The notes beneath the pieces are model-generated. The model did no database searches. It was not told the origin of the DNA and saw only the letters and a program-made list of their open reading frames with translations. A DNA stretch of 64,000 bases from Acridotheres tristis. Taxonomy: Eukaryota; Chordata; Aves; Passeriformes; Sturnidae. The DNA lies in assembly GCA_037013685.1 (NCBI GenBank), contig CM072894.1:11423449-11487448 (forward strand), read 5' to 3'. This document shows, in pieces, positions 36,101 to 47,192 of this stretch. The position numbers and the translations under genes were made by a program. Within the stretch, counting starts at the first letter, position 1. Each line of letters begins with the position of its first letter.

Positions 36101-39100
36101 CATATTCTATGATTTGACATTTTTATGGTATTTAATGATTTAATTATGCTTTATGCTAATTTGCTTCTACTTTGGAGTATTTGAGCTTAACAGCTTTTTC
36201 AGAAGACATTTTGAATGTGCCTGGACCCTTGTGTTTCTGTATAGGACACACTGACTGCATTTTGCTTTAATGTGAAATGAAAAGATTTTGGAAATGGCTC
36301 TGAGTTGAAGTCTGATGACAAAGATGAGTCTTTTAAAGCTTAATGAAGTGAATGCTAAAATGCCATGACATTTTACTGTTTTTATAACACCAAGAAACCT
36401 GCTGCAGTCTCTTGCTGTAAAGCCTTTAAGTGTTTCTTAAGTGCCAAGTTGTGTGATAAAATGTGATCAGTCCTGTGTAATCAGTGAACTAAGATACTGC
36501 TACAGTTTTTTTAACATACCAGAGAGTTTTTTTCACAGCTAGCAGGTGATATATTGAGGAATTTCATATTTGTCAGATTGATAACCTTTTCCACTACCTT
36601 TTTGTTACATGCATTTTGTTTTAATTGTCTTGTTAAAAATCAAGGGGAGTTTAGCAGAGGGGGAAAAAGATGGGAGAAACCTGCTGAACTAGACAGAATT
36701 ATACAATAAAAACAAATATCCTGAGTGTGTATGTGCTGAACACAGCTATGCAACAATGTTAAGGAAAATGCTGAATCACTGAGAGGTAAATTCTTATTTA
36801 GTTGTATACATTGTGAAGGAGATCCCGTAAGGTGGGGGAAGCTCTGATAAGTGGCCCAAGTAGTAAAAGGTCAACTTATTATGGCTGTAGTTGAGACTTG
36901 AGGACACTTGGGTTTAATTCTGCAGTTTGTCCTTCTCTGACCCTGGCTGATTGAATATCCTGATTACAGATTCAGCTTGAATCTCTTCCCATATCAGCTG
37001 AACAATGCTCAGCCTCTTGATGTAAAGCAGTGTTAACTATTCAAATTTACTTGACATTCTTGAATTTTGACCCAAAACAAAGTGTTGCTTAGCTTTCTTG
37101 CCACCACGTCTTGTGCTCTCTCTAGATGGATAAAATTTTGCATCTGTGGTAATGTCTGGTTTGCATGAAGTTTGCCCAGCAGGGTTGTCTGGTGGTCCTC
37201 AGAAACATTTAGAAAGTTGTAGAAATAAGGCAGTGACATGGTTTATTGGCAGTAAACTCAGGTATTTTTTCATAAAATCTGGCAGTGTTTGGGAGCTACA
37301 TAATTTGTCAGCTGCTAGCAATAAATCTCTGCCATCCTGGTTCTTCGCTGCATGGCTTCTCTTGCATAAGCTGAGTTCTTCTAAGGCAACACTTCCTTTG
37401 AGAGTAAATTTGGGTAAAAGGAGAACAAGGCTTTCAGTACAGAATTAGAGTTGATCATTTACTTTTTGGCCTCCCCATACATTGCATTTACATTCATTCC
37501 AGTTAGTGAAATTCCTGCTGTGGTGGATGTATTTGGTGAGATGCATATAATACTAATGTAAGGCTGCAAGGAGGGCATGTGTTGGTAGCCAGGAGCCAGT
37601 GAGGTTGTGCCAGGAGGGTCAGCTGGTCCCAGAGGAAGCCATGGACTATGTACCAAAGCAGTGTGAGACAGCAGTGCCTGAGTGGAAAGCAAAATGTGAA
37701 CCTTTTGCACAGCATGACTCAATACAGCTGCCACATGATCTGCCTCTGTTGCACTTATTTAGTGCTAGCAGACAACTGGTGTTTCAGAATGAAGCTGAAA
37801 CACCAAGATACCCAAGGAGTGTTAAAGCAAACTCAACAGGAAAAGGCTCCACTGGTGTCTCCATTGCTGCTAGTAGCCTTGATCAGCCCACAATACTGTG
37901 TTAGAAAGAAAATAGATTTCAAATTTATTTGCTTGCTTGAAGGCTAGATTGAGGAGAAGGAAAGACCATGTATATCCATGTACAGAAAAAAGACATTTGA
38001 ATTTTCTAGTCTGTTTTGAGGGCAAAGGACCTTATAGTGAACATAAGTTATTTTGTCATCTGTATGTGCAATCACTTTGAAATGGGTATCAGTACTAGCA
38101 TTCATTTTAGTTTTGGCACTAGTTCTCAGTCAAAGCCTGGCTCTGTGTAATTGCCAGCATTTGAAAGTGTGATGTTAATCAGCAAAAGCAGACAAAACCA
38201 AAATAATTTTCGTCAACTAAGGCTAAGGACATGCAGTACTGTGAACAGATCATTCCAGATTTTAACACTGAGTATAAACTGTAAAGAGTTTATTGTCAAA
38301 ATATATTTTACAGTATAGCTTGAGGTCCATATTATGTCCTGTAAAATAATTATGAGCCAAAAATTATTATGATACTAATGATTATGATGGTTTTTATTTC
38401 CCTTCTTTTTCTTAGGAGGAAAGGAAAATTTGTAAATTTACCACAGATGTAAATTTCTGAAGCATTTTTCTTTACTTTCCTGCCTCCTTCCTAGAAGTTC
38501 TGCTGTATTCTCTTGTGCAAATTTCCATTATTTTATCTTCATGTCTTTAAAATATTAGTGCAGTGGTTGTGTTTTGGAGCCCATCAGGAGGATTTCTGAT
38601 CATGAAGTTTGCTGTACAGCAGTAGGCTGTGCAGTCTGCCTGGCTTTGTGTTGTACTGTGCTGCTCCTCACCTCCTGCTCAGAAAGTCTCCAGGCCATTT
38701 CAGGTTGGTTTAGACCTTCATGTTCTCATGCCTAATCCTCAGGCAGACAATTTACTTGTTTGTCTGACCAGTCAGTGCAGAGCCCTGCTGTTCACTTGGT
38801 CAAACATGCTACAAAACAGAATACTGGAAATATAAATATGTGGAAGATTATCAATAGTTTAGCTTTTTTTCCTCCCACTCTAAGTTAGTAGTGAGAGTAA
38901 TCTGTCTGGAGAAGCATGACTTCCTTCAAAAGACATCTGCTTATTGTATATTTTAATATAGGTGGATACACATCCAGAAATAATTGTAATTAAAGCCTCT
39001 GAGGAGAAAAAGATAAAAAAGGCAACATTAGAGTTTTTTGCTAAATTATGATTTCTTCAGGATTCTGTTTCTCTGTACATCACACCAGAAATCAGTTACC

Positions 39101-39379
39101 AGTATTTGAAAATATATACTCAGAGGATCTTCCTGATGTATGTACCTTCTTTGTAATAGCATGTGTCTTCATAATGCAAGCTATCTCATAACCCTGTCTC
39201 CAGGGCAGTGATGTTTCTCCCTATTGTGTAAATAAAAGAGCTCCACAGAAAGCTGACAGGGCCAAAATAAAACAGGTTTTGCATCTATGGCTGTTCTGAT
39301 GAAAATCTCACTAATTGAAAGGACAAGTTACAGAAAAAACATTGATCTTTGAAAACAAATCTGTTGCTGCCTACTGAGC

Positions 39380-39760
39380 TTCCCAGCTGAATGTGCGGTG
39401 GCCTGTACTTAAAGAAATCCCATTACAGGCAAACAAATGCTCCGAAACCTTTTTTCCATTTTTTGCCTTATTTTTAAGTCATCACCTGCATGGACTTAAG
39501 GCAGTTGTGTAATTAGCAGCACGGTACCCGCGTGTGGTCTGTGATGGCAGCAGGTCTGTTCTTGTAGATTGCGTGCGGGTTTGTCTTCAGACTGTTCTCA
39601 CGTTCTTTCATTTGTGACTGTTGAGTCACAAAATGTTTTGCCTGGCATTAATCATAAAGTGGCAAGTGTTTGATTTATTTATCTTTAATCACAATGATTA
39701 GACCACGGAGTAGCATTTGAGTAACATTTAGGTAACATTTGAGTCTTTTTTGTTGTTGTT
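39380..39760. promoter_or_regulatory. Candidate intronic regulatory element with AP-1 site
   Basis: CpGs persist in AT-rich surroundings (AGCACGGTACCCGCG, GATTGCGTGCGGG). A perfect AP-1 consensus TGAGTCA lies at 39622-39628, and further downstream comes AATCACAATGATTAGACC. It is followed by a short tandem array. These features are compatible with a conserved enhancer, but a single 7-mer is expected by chance several times in 64 kb. Confidence 0.2.
39710..39742. repeat. 11-bp tandem repeat, three copies
   Basis: Three adjacent copies of a GTAACATTTGA-like unit (GTAGCATTTGA, GTAACATTTAG, GTAACATTTGA), followed closely by a TTG microsatellite at about 39750-39762. Confidence 0.85.
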
Positions 39761-41736
39761 GTTCCTTTCTCCTTGCTTTGCACTTGATGTGAATTCTGTG
39801 TACTGCATTGAATAGATGCGAGGTCAGGAAGCATCAGTTAAGTACTAATGGAGGTGACTTCCGATGCTATTAGTGAAAACATGACTCATGTTCTAAGGAT
39901 TTGCAGTTGGATTCCTCTAACTTTTGGTATTCCTCTTTCATTGTTTTCAGTAGTTGTTTTCCTAGAATACACCGTGGTCATGAAAGAAATACTATATTAG
40001 AAACAATAGAGATGTATTCATTTGTTTAAACTCATCCTGGTATGGATGAATTGTGTGTTAGTTGCATGCAGATTTCTGATATAGTAGATGCACTTGTAAT
40101 TTTCTTCTGATCTTTGCTGTTCAGAAATATCTTTAGTGGGGAAAAAAGGCAAATACTCAAATAGTAAGCATTTCAGGGTGTTTTTGTAGTGAACAGATAG
40201 AATTTACTTATCAGTAGGAATCAGTTCTCTGTTTCTGAGCAGCTGGAATTAGCATCATGATTATAGAGAGAAAATACTGAAAAAAATCTATATAGCATTT
40301 TTTCCGTGATAACGTTCAGATTTTTTTTTTTTGTTGACAGTAGAACTGACTAATTCTAAGATGGTAAATCACATAAAAACCTGAGCTGTATGCTAAAAGG
40401 CAATTAGTGAAGTCCTGGTCTTGTTTCTCGGGGCTGTATAGTGGTATGGAGATGAACTCTATGCTTCCAGACCACTGCAACAGTAAGCAGGAGCCACTGG
40501 ATGGACTTGGGAAACGATGGACAATTCCCAGTTCCTTTGTGATTCCAGGAAAGTAATTTATTGTGGTCTGTTTACCCATTCTTCTCTTGGAATATAACAA
40601 GTTTTCACAGTGTGGTTCAGGTGAAGTCTGTTACAAGTGTGTTTGGTGATCAGACTCACTGGCAGTGGCAGCCAAGCAGGAAAGCTGAGAACATTCACTG
40701 TTTCTTGGATGACTGCTTGGAGCACCCATATTCAATTCAAATGCCACTCAAGTTTATTTCTGAAACTGTATATAGAAGTGAGGGAACAGAAGCTTGAGTT
40801 CATTTTTTTTTATTTCTATTGAATTGTTTTGACATAGTTTTTCTGGTATGAAAATACAAGAGGGATGGAAAATTGACATTGACATAAATTCCTTCATAAT
40901 TTGTTGTTTAAGTTTTACTTTTGGTCCTCTTCAGTGTCAGCCTATATGTTGCTTATACGGTTTCTCCAGTAGCAAATTTTTCAGTGGTGTATGACATGTA
41001 GGCATTCAGTTGCCATTTATTTATTTCAAAACCTCTCATGAAATTTCGTTAAAGGGTTAATTAGAAAAGGTCTGAATGTCTAATGAGTTCTATGTGATGA
41101 ACAAACAAGAGTTTACTATGAAATTTGCCTTATAAAGATAAATTCAGGGTTTTAAAGGATGATTTCAGCTATGAAGCAGATGTCCTGTGAAACCTATGCT
41201 GCCACTTCCTTTGGTGCTAGGTCTTGGTTGTGTTTGAATGCTGGGACATTTCATGTCTGGGCAGATACACTGCATAGCTTGATCTGTAAATGGCTTCTGC
41301 ATTTTGCTGATTTGAGGATACACTGCTGGTGCATCTTGGGTCTGTGAAATCTGTAAGGAGAAGAGCACTGGACAGTGAACTGCTCGTGGCTCCCTAATAT
41401 CTGGTGAGCACACGTGTCTGCAGGGACTTTGCCCTTTATGTTTCTGACAGGTAGCAAATGAACTGGATTTATCAAATAGAGCAGTTCAGGAGCCTCAGCC
41501 TTCATAGGATAAGTTATTTATTTTAATTGCTCTTGTTGTTTAATGAAGATCTTAACGTTAGGGTATTTCCTTGGGTCTGTTTGGATTTATTTGAACTGAA
41601 GACAAACTGAAGAGAATCCAGTATTTCTAGTCTTACCCTACCATCTCACCTGCCTTGGAGACAAAAAAGAGCAAGCAGCCCAGCTGAGAAATAATTTTTG
41701 TGTCTTATTTGCACACTGAGTGCTTGGAGACATGCA

Positions 41737-41905
41737 AGAATTGCAGAATGGTTGAGGTTGAAAGGGATCTCTGAAGGTCATCTTGTCCAGCTCCTTGCTG
41801 AGGCAGGGTCACCTGGAGCCAGCTGCCTGGGACCATACCTAGATAGTTTTTTAATATCTCCAAGCATGGAGAAGCAGCTTTGCAATTGTTTCCAGCTAAG
41901 CTGCT
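41737..41905 (-). mobile_element. CR1 LINE fragment (3' end), - strand
   Basis: AGAATGGTTGAGGTTGAAAGG followed by GATCTCTGAAGGTCATCTTG, GCAGGGTCACCTGGAGCCAG, GGGACCATACCTAGA and ATATCTCCAAGCATGGAGA follows the reverse complement of an avian CR1 3' end almost word for word. The 3' terminus is at the left, so the element lies on the - strand. The match fades after about 41905, where the copy appears 5'-truncated. It is better preserved than the copy at 33 kb. Confidence 0.9.
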
Positions 41906-44705
41906 ACAGGGTGTTAGTGGCTGCCCTCAAACATTGCAGGGGCACGGCTCCCAAGGCACAGGGAGATGCGTTTCAGCTCTCAGTGCACCCTGCCTACCTG
42001 TCAGCTCCCACTGACTGAAAACTGACATTGTCATCCATGTGGAACATGTGGAAATCCAAAAATTATATTTTACCTTGAAGAGTAAGATTTCTGTTGATAT
42101 AGGCCAGCTTTTAAAGAGGCACTCCAGCACTTTCATGTGGTTTTTGTAGTAGTATTTTGTAGTACTTCTTTTGGGCAAGGTTTAGGGCATGCAAGCATGC
42201 TCACCTAGGCTAGAGGCTGCTTTCAAAAGCTGACCTAGAAGTATTCCAGTACTGGAAGTTTTTAAATTTGACTTGTTTCCACTGCCTGGAAGAAAGAAAG
42301 GCCAGAGCAGGAATGTACTGAAATCATGAGCAGTAACTGAAGCAGCTCATCTATTCTGTTGTTCTGCAGGATGGTTTCTGTACATCTGAATGCCCTTCCC
42401 AATTTTCTTCGGCGTTGTAACTTCAACAATGAACGTACAGAGGCCATGGAGGAAAATAAAGTAGCTTTTGTTCCATGTCCCCTGTTCTCCAGATGTTCTG
42501 TGCCATCAGGGAAGGGGCAGGGGTCAGCAGAGTATTGCAGTGGGTACTGCTCCCACAGGGGCCATGCTGCTCCAAGTTATAATCGAAGCAGGAATGTGCA
42601 GTGATCAGCATGAAAAACTCTAGTTGTTGGATGAGTAACCTTTATTTTTTCTTGGAAAAGTTTCCCACTGAGATCATCTGACATTAAATTGTGTCAAGTT
42701 AACTCGTATTTTTATACTTTGCAAGAAGACTAATAGACACTCAGGTTGCTAGCTCTGTTATATTTTCTCATGCCTACCCATTCTCTCCTCTGCAGGTATT
42801 CTTATAGGGCAATGGAGTCTTTTAAAATCAGAAAAACCTTTGGTAGTTACTTTTATTTTCTGTAGTACATGCATGGCTGGACAGCATCTAGTATGACTCT
42901 TAACAACTTCTCTTTTTTTGAGTATCTTCTTGTACCTTGATCCTAGGAGTTTTATAGAAAGATTAAGAGACATGAAAAATAAGCAATTAAAGCTGTCTCT
43001 GCCAGTGGAGCACAGACATGATACGTGTCATTATTTTTTTTCTGAGTCCAAGGCAAACTCAAAACGGTTTGTTTTGGTCTTTTTTATTCTTCTATTAGTT
43101 CATAGGTTCGAAGATTTTTTTTTTTTTTTTAACATATTGAGGTATAATTAAAGTTGACTTTGCTGGAATTACTTTTCTTTTTAAATAAGAGAACCAGATT
43201 TGTGTGACTGTTTCATAAATTCTGTTCTTTTAAATTAATTTTTCACAAAGGCAAGTTATGAAAGGGCTTCTCTTGAAGCAATTTGAACATTTTGCAAACA
43301 ACCAGATCTTGGATGGCCTTAGCCCCACTCAGCTATCATATGCAACAGGTTTTAAAACCTTCCTGCTGCCCCTCAGAGCAGATATGTCCTATTTCACAAG
43401 GCTGTATACTTTTGTCCCGTTGTGACTTGAAAATTGTGATTCTGTGCTAGTTTTTTCTTCTTTGAATTTTCAAAAAGTTAGTGAGATCCAGTTCCCTGTG
43501 GGGTCCTGTCCTTTCAGGCGTTGTGTCTTGGCCAGTCCCGTGTCATGGGGCAGAGAATGCAGGACAGATGCTTCACGCCTGGCATACTCAGCTGTTCTGA
43601 GAATAAAACTACAGCGTGCAACTGGCAACTTCTGCTGGAGGCAGCATGTGCTGGCTGCTAATGTGTGACCTTTTTGTACTTAGTAACTTGACTAACTCTG
43701 CTCAGAGAGGTTTAAAAAAAAAAATTGCATATGAAATTTAGGCGACTGACTTTCTGAATATCAAGTCACTGCTTTGTAATAAATGTATTTATCACTGCAG
43801 AACTGTAGCACCAGATGTAAAGTGTTAATAGTGCACTGACCAGAGTTGAGAGAGGTGGGTGAGCAGCATGGACTGCCAGCCAGGTTCTTGGAGTGTGGGG
43901 AGCTGCAAGTGATTGAATTACACTGGCTTGAGGAGTTCCTGTCTCCTCAGCTGAGAGTTTTGCCCCCACTGAGCTGACACGCAGCTCAAGTGATCACACA
44001 CACAGTACCTGACCAGTAGAAAAGTCAGCTAAGTTGTGCTATTTTAGTTACTGCTGCCACACAATAAACTGGGAAAACACTGGCAGAATGTTGGCCTGAA
44101 TAGTGCAGCAATTTATGGTTGTCTCAGCATAAAAGAGTTACAAATTTTGACTCTTAATGAATAGTAACAGCCTTAAAAGTGAGGCACAAGTATTGAAATA
44201 TCTTGGTTTTTCTTTTTTTTTTACCCAATCACTGCACTGGTGACAAAGTGAAGCAGTGTTTTTGCACTAAGTCTGCCTTGCTGAAACCTGGCTTCTTTGG
44301 GGCCAGTGCTGAAGAATGATGAAAGAAATAAACCATCTGTGAGGAAATATTTTATGCAGTACCTTTAAAAATGTACAATTACATTTGTTATAATTTTACT
44401 TTAAGTTCAAAATCTGTTTTTCCCAAAAGACCAATCTACTTCATCTTGCATCTTTTCACTGCCAGTGCTTTGATGGGAGTTAAAGAGCTGGATGAAATCT
44501 AGTTGTTGAAATATGTAGTACAAATTCTTACTGTAATGGGTTGTTTGCTGAGCTGTACTTCTGAATAGCATCTAAGTTCCTTGTATTACACATCTAGCTT
44601 TTTTTGAACGTATCTTTTCAAAGACCTTAATTATATTTTTTATTAAAGTTGATGTTTTATGTCCAGAATCACTAACAAAAAATTTTTTTCTTTCTTTGGC
44701 TAAAG
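41906..44705. other. BMPR2: 3' end of BMPR2 intron 1
   Basis: AT-rich intron with a T16 run at 43115-43130 and a GCATGCAAGCATGC near-palindrome at 42187-42200. It ends in a strong polypyrimidine tract (TTTTTTTCTTTCTTTGGCT) and an AAG acceptor at 44703-44705, directly before exon 2. No other exon was recognised. Confidence 0.8.
43115..43130. repeat. T16 tract
   Basis: Run of 16 T in intron 1. Simple homopolymer. Confidence 0.95.
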
Positions 44706-44879
44706 CTACACAGAGTGAGGAGCGGCTGTGTGCATTTAAAGACCCGTATCAGCAGGACCATGGCATCAGTGAGAGCCGAATCTCCCAGGAAAATGGCACC
44801 ATTTTGTGCATGAAAGGCAGTACCTGCTATGGACTTTGGGAAAAAACACGAGAAGGAGACATACATCTTGTAAAACAAG
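44706..44879 (+). CDS. BMPR2: BMPR2 exon 2: N-terminal half of the extracellular ligand-binding domain
   Basis: This internal exon of 174 nt encodes 57 whole residues plus split codons at both ends (phase 1 in and out). The peptide starts [17 protein letters not shown] and includes [18 protein letters not shown] and ends DIHLVKQ, which is unmistakably BMPR2. It begins just after the signal-peptide region and forms the first part of the activin-receptor-type, three-finger ectodomain that binds BMPs. Three of the ten ectodomain cysteines are here, plus one N-glycosylation sequon (NGT). The acceptor is a pyrimidine tract ending AAG at 44705, and the donor is AAG|GTATGT at 44880. The exon appears one codon longer than human (171 nt from memory), with an extra glutamate around KTREGD. 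The last base, G, joins GT of exon 3 to make the glycine before CWSHIGD. Confidence 0.98.
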
Positions 44880-46161
44880 GTATGTAGCAGTTCAGTTTTA
44901 GTGCAGTAGTTTTGTTACTTATTTCACTTCTTTGGGATCCAGCCAGCTGATACAAAGCTGCACAGCTGCAAAACCAGACTTCTTGCACATTGTCGAAATG
45001 CATGATTTTAAACTTCCCATTTAACAATTTTAAATGTGCACAGAAAGTTTGTTTGAAATGAATGACTTCTAAAAGAGACTAAAGACATCAATGCACAGCT
45101 GAAAAAAAAGCATTCACATTTCTTGTTACTTACAAGGTCCAGAGGAAAATGGCTTTCTTGAATTTCAGTGTATGTATTGATGTAATGATAAATTTAACAG
45201 TGTCTTATTAAGTAAAAAGTGTATATTCATATTGATTGGATGCTTGTTTACAAAGGAAATTGCAGCTATAGTTCCTGTATCAGTACTGTAATTCAGTGCT
45301 GTTCTGTGGGGAGAATATAGGTAGGAGGGGTGAAGGGCTTTGAAGTTTCTGGAGATATGTTTTGGTTACCATTCTCAGGGACTCTGCTCCTTTTGTATTT
45401 GGATGCAAGTTAATGTAGTATAAGGCTGAATGTAAATGCAGCTGGTATTTACAAATAGCCTGTGGAGTTGTAGTCCCTGATTCCTGTTTGATCTGGCAGT
45501 CTGCTGAAGGGAGCACCCTGATTGCTCACCTCTGCCCCACTGTTGCCTCTTTCCCTTCCAGGTATTTGTGGATAAATGACATTTAACTGCTGTTGACCAC
45601 ACTTGGGAACAAACAGTTGCTGCAGGGACAAAAGACCTGGTATTAATCAAGCAATAAGTTGTGATCCTGTAGAAAGGTCCAGTGATGCTGACAATGAGGA
45701 AGGGCAGAATTTTGAAAATTATGCAAGAAGCACCAAGCTGTAGATGTAGTCTTCTGGCCTAAGGAAGGGTTTAGGTCACAATTCATTTAGACTGTGGACC
45801 AGAGAGTGGTAATATGGTTTGTGGTATCAGAGATGAGGAGTGGCATACTTCTCCTTAACAGGCTCAGAAATTCAGGTTTTGTCATATTGAGGCAACAGCT
45901 GGACACCTCTGAAATTTGCCTTCTTCCCTGCCCACATTTTCTTCTCCTTGGCTATGGGGGGTTCTAAAAGAAGTTCTTCAGGTTTTGGTTTAAAAGGTGG
46001 GAGTAAAGTCAGGCAAGCAAATTATGATAACTGTTTTCACCCTACTCTGTAATGTTTAATTAGGTAATGTATGGATTTCTGTAGATGTGTTTATCCAGTG
46101 ACTAGAACTAATTTTATGCTTACTTTAAAAACCAAAATCTGTCATCTGCTTCTTTTTACAG
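44880..46161 (+). other. BMPR2: BMPR2 intron 2 (complete, 1,282 bp)
   Basis: The intron begins GTATGT and ends TTCTTTTTACAG. A branch-site-like GAACTAAT lies about 55 bases upstream of the acceptor (46105-46112). No repeats or nested genes were recognised. Human intron 2 is also the short intron of this part of the gene. Confidence 0.95.
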
Positions 46162-46341
46162 GTTGCTGGTCTCATATAGGAGACCCACAGGAGTGTCACT
46201 TTGAAGAGTGTATAGTTACAACCACCCCTTCCTTGATTCAGAATGGAACATACCGCTTCTGCTGCTGTAGTACAGACCTGTGTAATGTCAACTTCACAGA
46301 AAACTTCCCACCTCCTGACCCTACTGATACAACACCTTACA
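46162..46341 (+). CDS. BMPR2: BMPR2 exon 3: C-terminal half of the extracellular ligand-binding domain
   Basis: This internal exon of 180 nt is phase 1 at both ends and encodes 59 whole residues. The peptide [16 protein letters not shown], then [20 protein letters not shown] and [14 protein letters not shown], is diagnostic of BMPR2. It carries seven cysteines, including the CCC motif and the final DLCN cysteine typical of type II activin/BMP receptor ectodomains, and two N-glycosylation sequons (NGT, NFT). With exon 2 this completes all ten cysteines, so the fold should be intact. The exon ends with A before a consensus GTAAGT donor at 46342, and that A starts the next serine codon. It is three codons longer than human from memory, because of the PTD-type insertion before TTPY in the juxtamembrane stalk. 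The transmembrane helix begins in exon 4, outside the window. Confidence 0.98.
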
Positions 46342-47108
46342 GTAAGTCACGTGTTTGTGTCTCTGGCATTCACGGTATAAAGATTTTAGGGAAAGAGCCT
46401 TTTTTGTGGTACTGTTAAATGTGAAACCTGTGACCTTTCTGTGTCACAGAGATGGCAAACAGAACAGAGCTTTCCCTTAGGAAGTTTGTCACACTCATGT
46501 TCCACAATGCTCCACAAAGAACGAGCTAAATGCTTACAAGAGGATTGTTTGTATAGGCAACTGCTGAATGATGCTGATTATATTTTCCAAAATGGTCTCT
46601 AGTTTTGTGTGTTTTGATATTTGGATGTCCAACCTCATAAGCCTGTGGAGGTATTCAGAAGATTCGTGACTTCTGTTGAGAACAGGCCAGTGGTTTCATT
46701 TACACCATGGCACCTTTGGAAAGTTTGGCCTGTCTGCTCACTCATGAATCATGGGTAGTTTTGAGTGGTAGAACTGGTCTTGTATCAGACTGCTGAAGTT
46801 CTCTCCAACAGTCTGTGAAATCTGCCTTCTTTCTTTTGCATATCTCTGGTAAGGGCTAACTTTGACGTAATGTTCAAAGAATACTAGTTACTAGAGCAAT
46901 GTAATTTTCTGCTCAGTTATTTATTATAAAATCAGCCTAACATACAGATCCAAATCAAGGGATCAGACCTCTTAACCTGGTATGACAGAAGCGAGATCAT
47001 AACTAGCAGACACACTGTTATGCTGTGTTCCAAAAGTTAAGAACCTTAGTGGCCTAATGTAAACATTTGGATAGCCTTTTCTAAATAAGAATTGTGAAAG
47101 GGAAGTTG

Positions 47109-47192
47109 AATAAAGTTAGGTATATAAATGGAGACACAACTGTTCTGTATGTCAAGAGTTCTTTATCAGTGGAAAGTATTTTGTGAAATAAA
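47109..47192 (+). terminator. Two AATAAA hexamers, possible intronic polyadenylation site
   Basis: AATAAA occurs at 47109-47114 and 47187-47192, about 770-850 nt after exon 3. TG-rich sequence follows the first (TGTTCTGTATGTC). AATAAA is frequent in AT-rich intron by chance, so this is only a candidate for ending a read-through transcript. Confidence 0.12.

Larger units (their letters stand above)
33161..41736. other. Intron 1 sequence, no gene supported
   Basis: Contains the window's longest open frame (34773-35375, 200 codons, not recognised), an 11-bp triple repeat at 39710-39742, a TTG microsatellite near 39750, a T12 run at 40321-40332, and a CpG-retaining segment at about 39380-39710. 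No exon or mobile element was identified in the rest. Confidence 0.55.

Noticed and set aside
46071..46161. Upstream extension of the exon 3 reading frame to a methionine at 46071
   Set aside because: The stretch is intron 2. The consensus acceptor at 46160-46161 and the exact BMPR2 match starting after it fix the exon start at 46162.
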